Positions 4,679-5,040 of a DNA stretch of 5,040 nucleotides are shown here, in pieces; the first letter of the stretch is position 1; the number at the start of each line of letters is the position of its first letter. The notes under the pieces were generated by a model. That model had not been told where the DNA came from. It searched no databases and was given only the letters and a program-made list of their open reading frames with translations. The position numbers were made by a program, and so were the translations under genes. This DNA comes from Actinomycetota bacterium (GTDB lineage: Bacteria; Actinomycetota; Actinomycetes; S36-B12), in the NCBI GenBank assembly GCA_003456155.1, contig DMPC01000015.1, forward strand, positions 1 through 5,040, written 5' to 3'.

Positions 4679-5040
4679 CTAGCGGTTGCGCCTCCACAGG
4701 AGCACCGCGGCTCCGACGAGTCCGACGATGGCCGCGAGGGCGACGATCGCCGGCAGCACGGGCGAAGGGACGGTATCGCCGTCGGTCGACGTCGGGGCCG
4801 TCGCGGCCGCGCTGACGTCCAGGGTCGCGAGCAGACCGACGTGATCGGTGGGCAGGCAGGCCGGGCCCTCGAGCGGAACACCCAGTGCCGCCGCTGCGGC
4901 AGCCGCGTTCTCCTGCTGCTCCGGAGCGTCGCAGGCCCAGGCGTCGACGCCTCCCGGCCACTCCGCGCCGATGAGGCGCACGCTCTCCACCTGCACCCCG
5001 CCGCTCGTGAAGAAGTAGTCCAGGCGATCGGTGTAGCCGT
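4679..5040 (-). CDS. EEP-family (endonuclease/exonuclease/phosphatase) protein, membrane-anchored C-terminus; 5' part beyond right edge
   Basis: Only the last 119 residues are in the window, and the frame is open through the right edge. TDRLDYFFTSGGVQVES matches the late EEP strand ('R-h-DYhF') before the active-site loop, and LPTDHVGLLATL carries the closing Asp-His pair that contributes the catalytic histidine. Two cysteines between them (DAWACDAP and GPACLP) could form a disulfide, which suits an extracytoplasmic domain. After the domain come a short Ala/Thr/Ser/Pro-rich linker, one membrane helix (PAIVALAAIVGLVGAAVLLW) and the tail RRNR, a stop-transfer pattern that leaves the catalytic domain outside. 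An LPxTG sorting motif is not present. A signal peptide is expected in the missing 5' part. The activity could be DNase, RNase or phosphodiesterase/phosphatase; the fragment cannot tell. In-frame GTG codons inside the window are internal, not starts. Confidence 0.72.
   Translation of the reverse strand, partial: GYTDRLDYFFTSGGVQVESVRLIGAEWPGGVDAWACDAPEQQENAAAAAAALGVPLEGPACLPTDHVGLLATLDVSAAATAPTSTDGDTVPSPVLPAIVALAAIVGLVGAAVLLWRRNR

Noticed and set aside
1..5040. CRISPR array, tRNA/rRNA, transposon ends, defence or toxin-antitoxin module
   Set aside because: I looked on both strands and saw no regularly spaced repeats, cloverleaf-like segments, transposase motifs, or paired small genes of toxin-antitoxin type.

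Overview
The window reads as an ordinary chromosomal segment of a high-GC Gram-positive bacterium (Actinomycetota). The evidence is a base composition of about two-thirds G+C by eye, strong G/C bias at third codon positions, GTG as well as ATG starts, and gene starts of the actinobacterial leaderless type. I cannot name the genus. There are no tRNA or rRNA genes, CRISPR arrays, insertion sequences or phage genes, and nothing suggests recent transfer.

Layout from left to right: (1) the minus-strand 5' part of an alpha/beta-hydrolase of the secretory-lipase/LipA-like family, cut by the left edge (1-995). (2) A divergent 112-base promoter region. (3) A plus-strand 120-residue conserved-type protein of unknown function with a CxxCDxxH motif (1108-1470), followed by a possible acidic 48-residue mini-protein (1511-1657). 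(4) Two minus-strand genes: a stand-alone kinase of the ACAD10/11 N-terminal (APH) family (2816-3886) and, downstream of it, a SET-domain protein resembling Rubisco LSMT/SETD3-type methyltransferases (1617-2693). The 122 bases between them hold a hairpin and two CACGTG dyads. (5) A divergent 186-base region, then a plus-strand Prx5-type peroxiredoxin (4073-4558). (6) A convergent 120-base gap with a hairpin, then the minus-strand 3' end of an endonuclease/exonuclease/phosphatase (EEP) family protein with a C-terminal membrane anchor, cut by the right edge (4679-5040).

The strands alternate and most neighbours are divergent or convergent, so the genes do not form one pathway. The only possible operon is kinase-SET, and a hairpin between them may separate even these. 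Candidate shared themes are lipid/acyl metabolism (hydrolase, acyl-type kinase) and peroxide/thiol chemistry (peroxiredoxin, CxxC protein), but the sequence does not prove a link.

The most distinctive signal is regulatory: three unrelated genes (hydrolase, CxxC protein, peroxiredoxin) each have TAnnnT followed by exactly six bases and then the start ATG, and none has a correctly spaced Shine-Dalgarno. The kinase and SET genes instead have clear Shine-Dalgarno sequences. The window therefore mixes leaderless and leadered genes. I did not find a clearly new multi-gene system. The best leads are the SET-domain protein with its dyad-containing upstream region, the CxxCDxxH protein, and the LvaA-like kinase.
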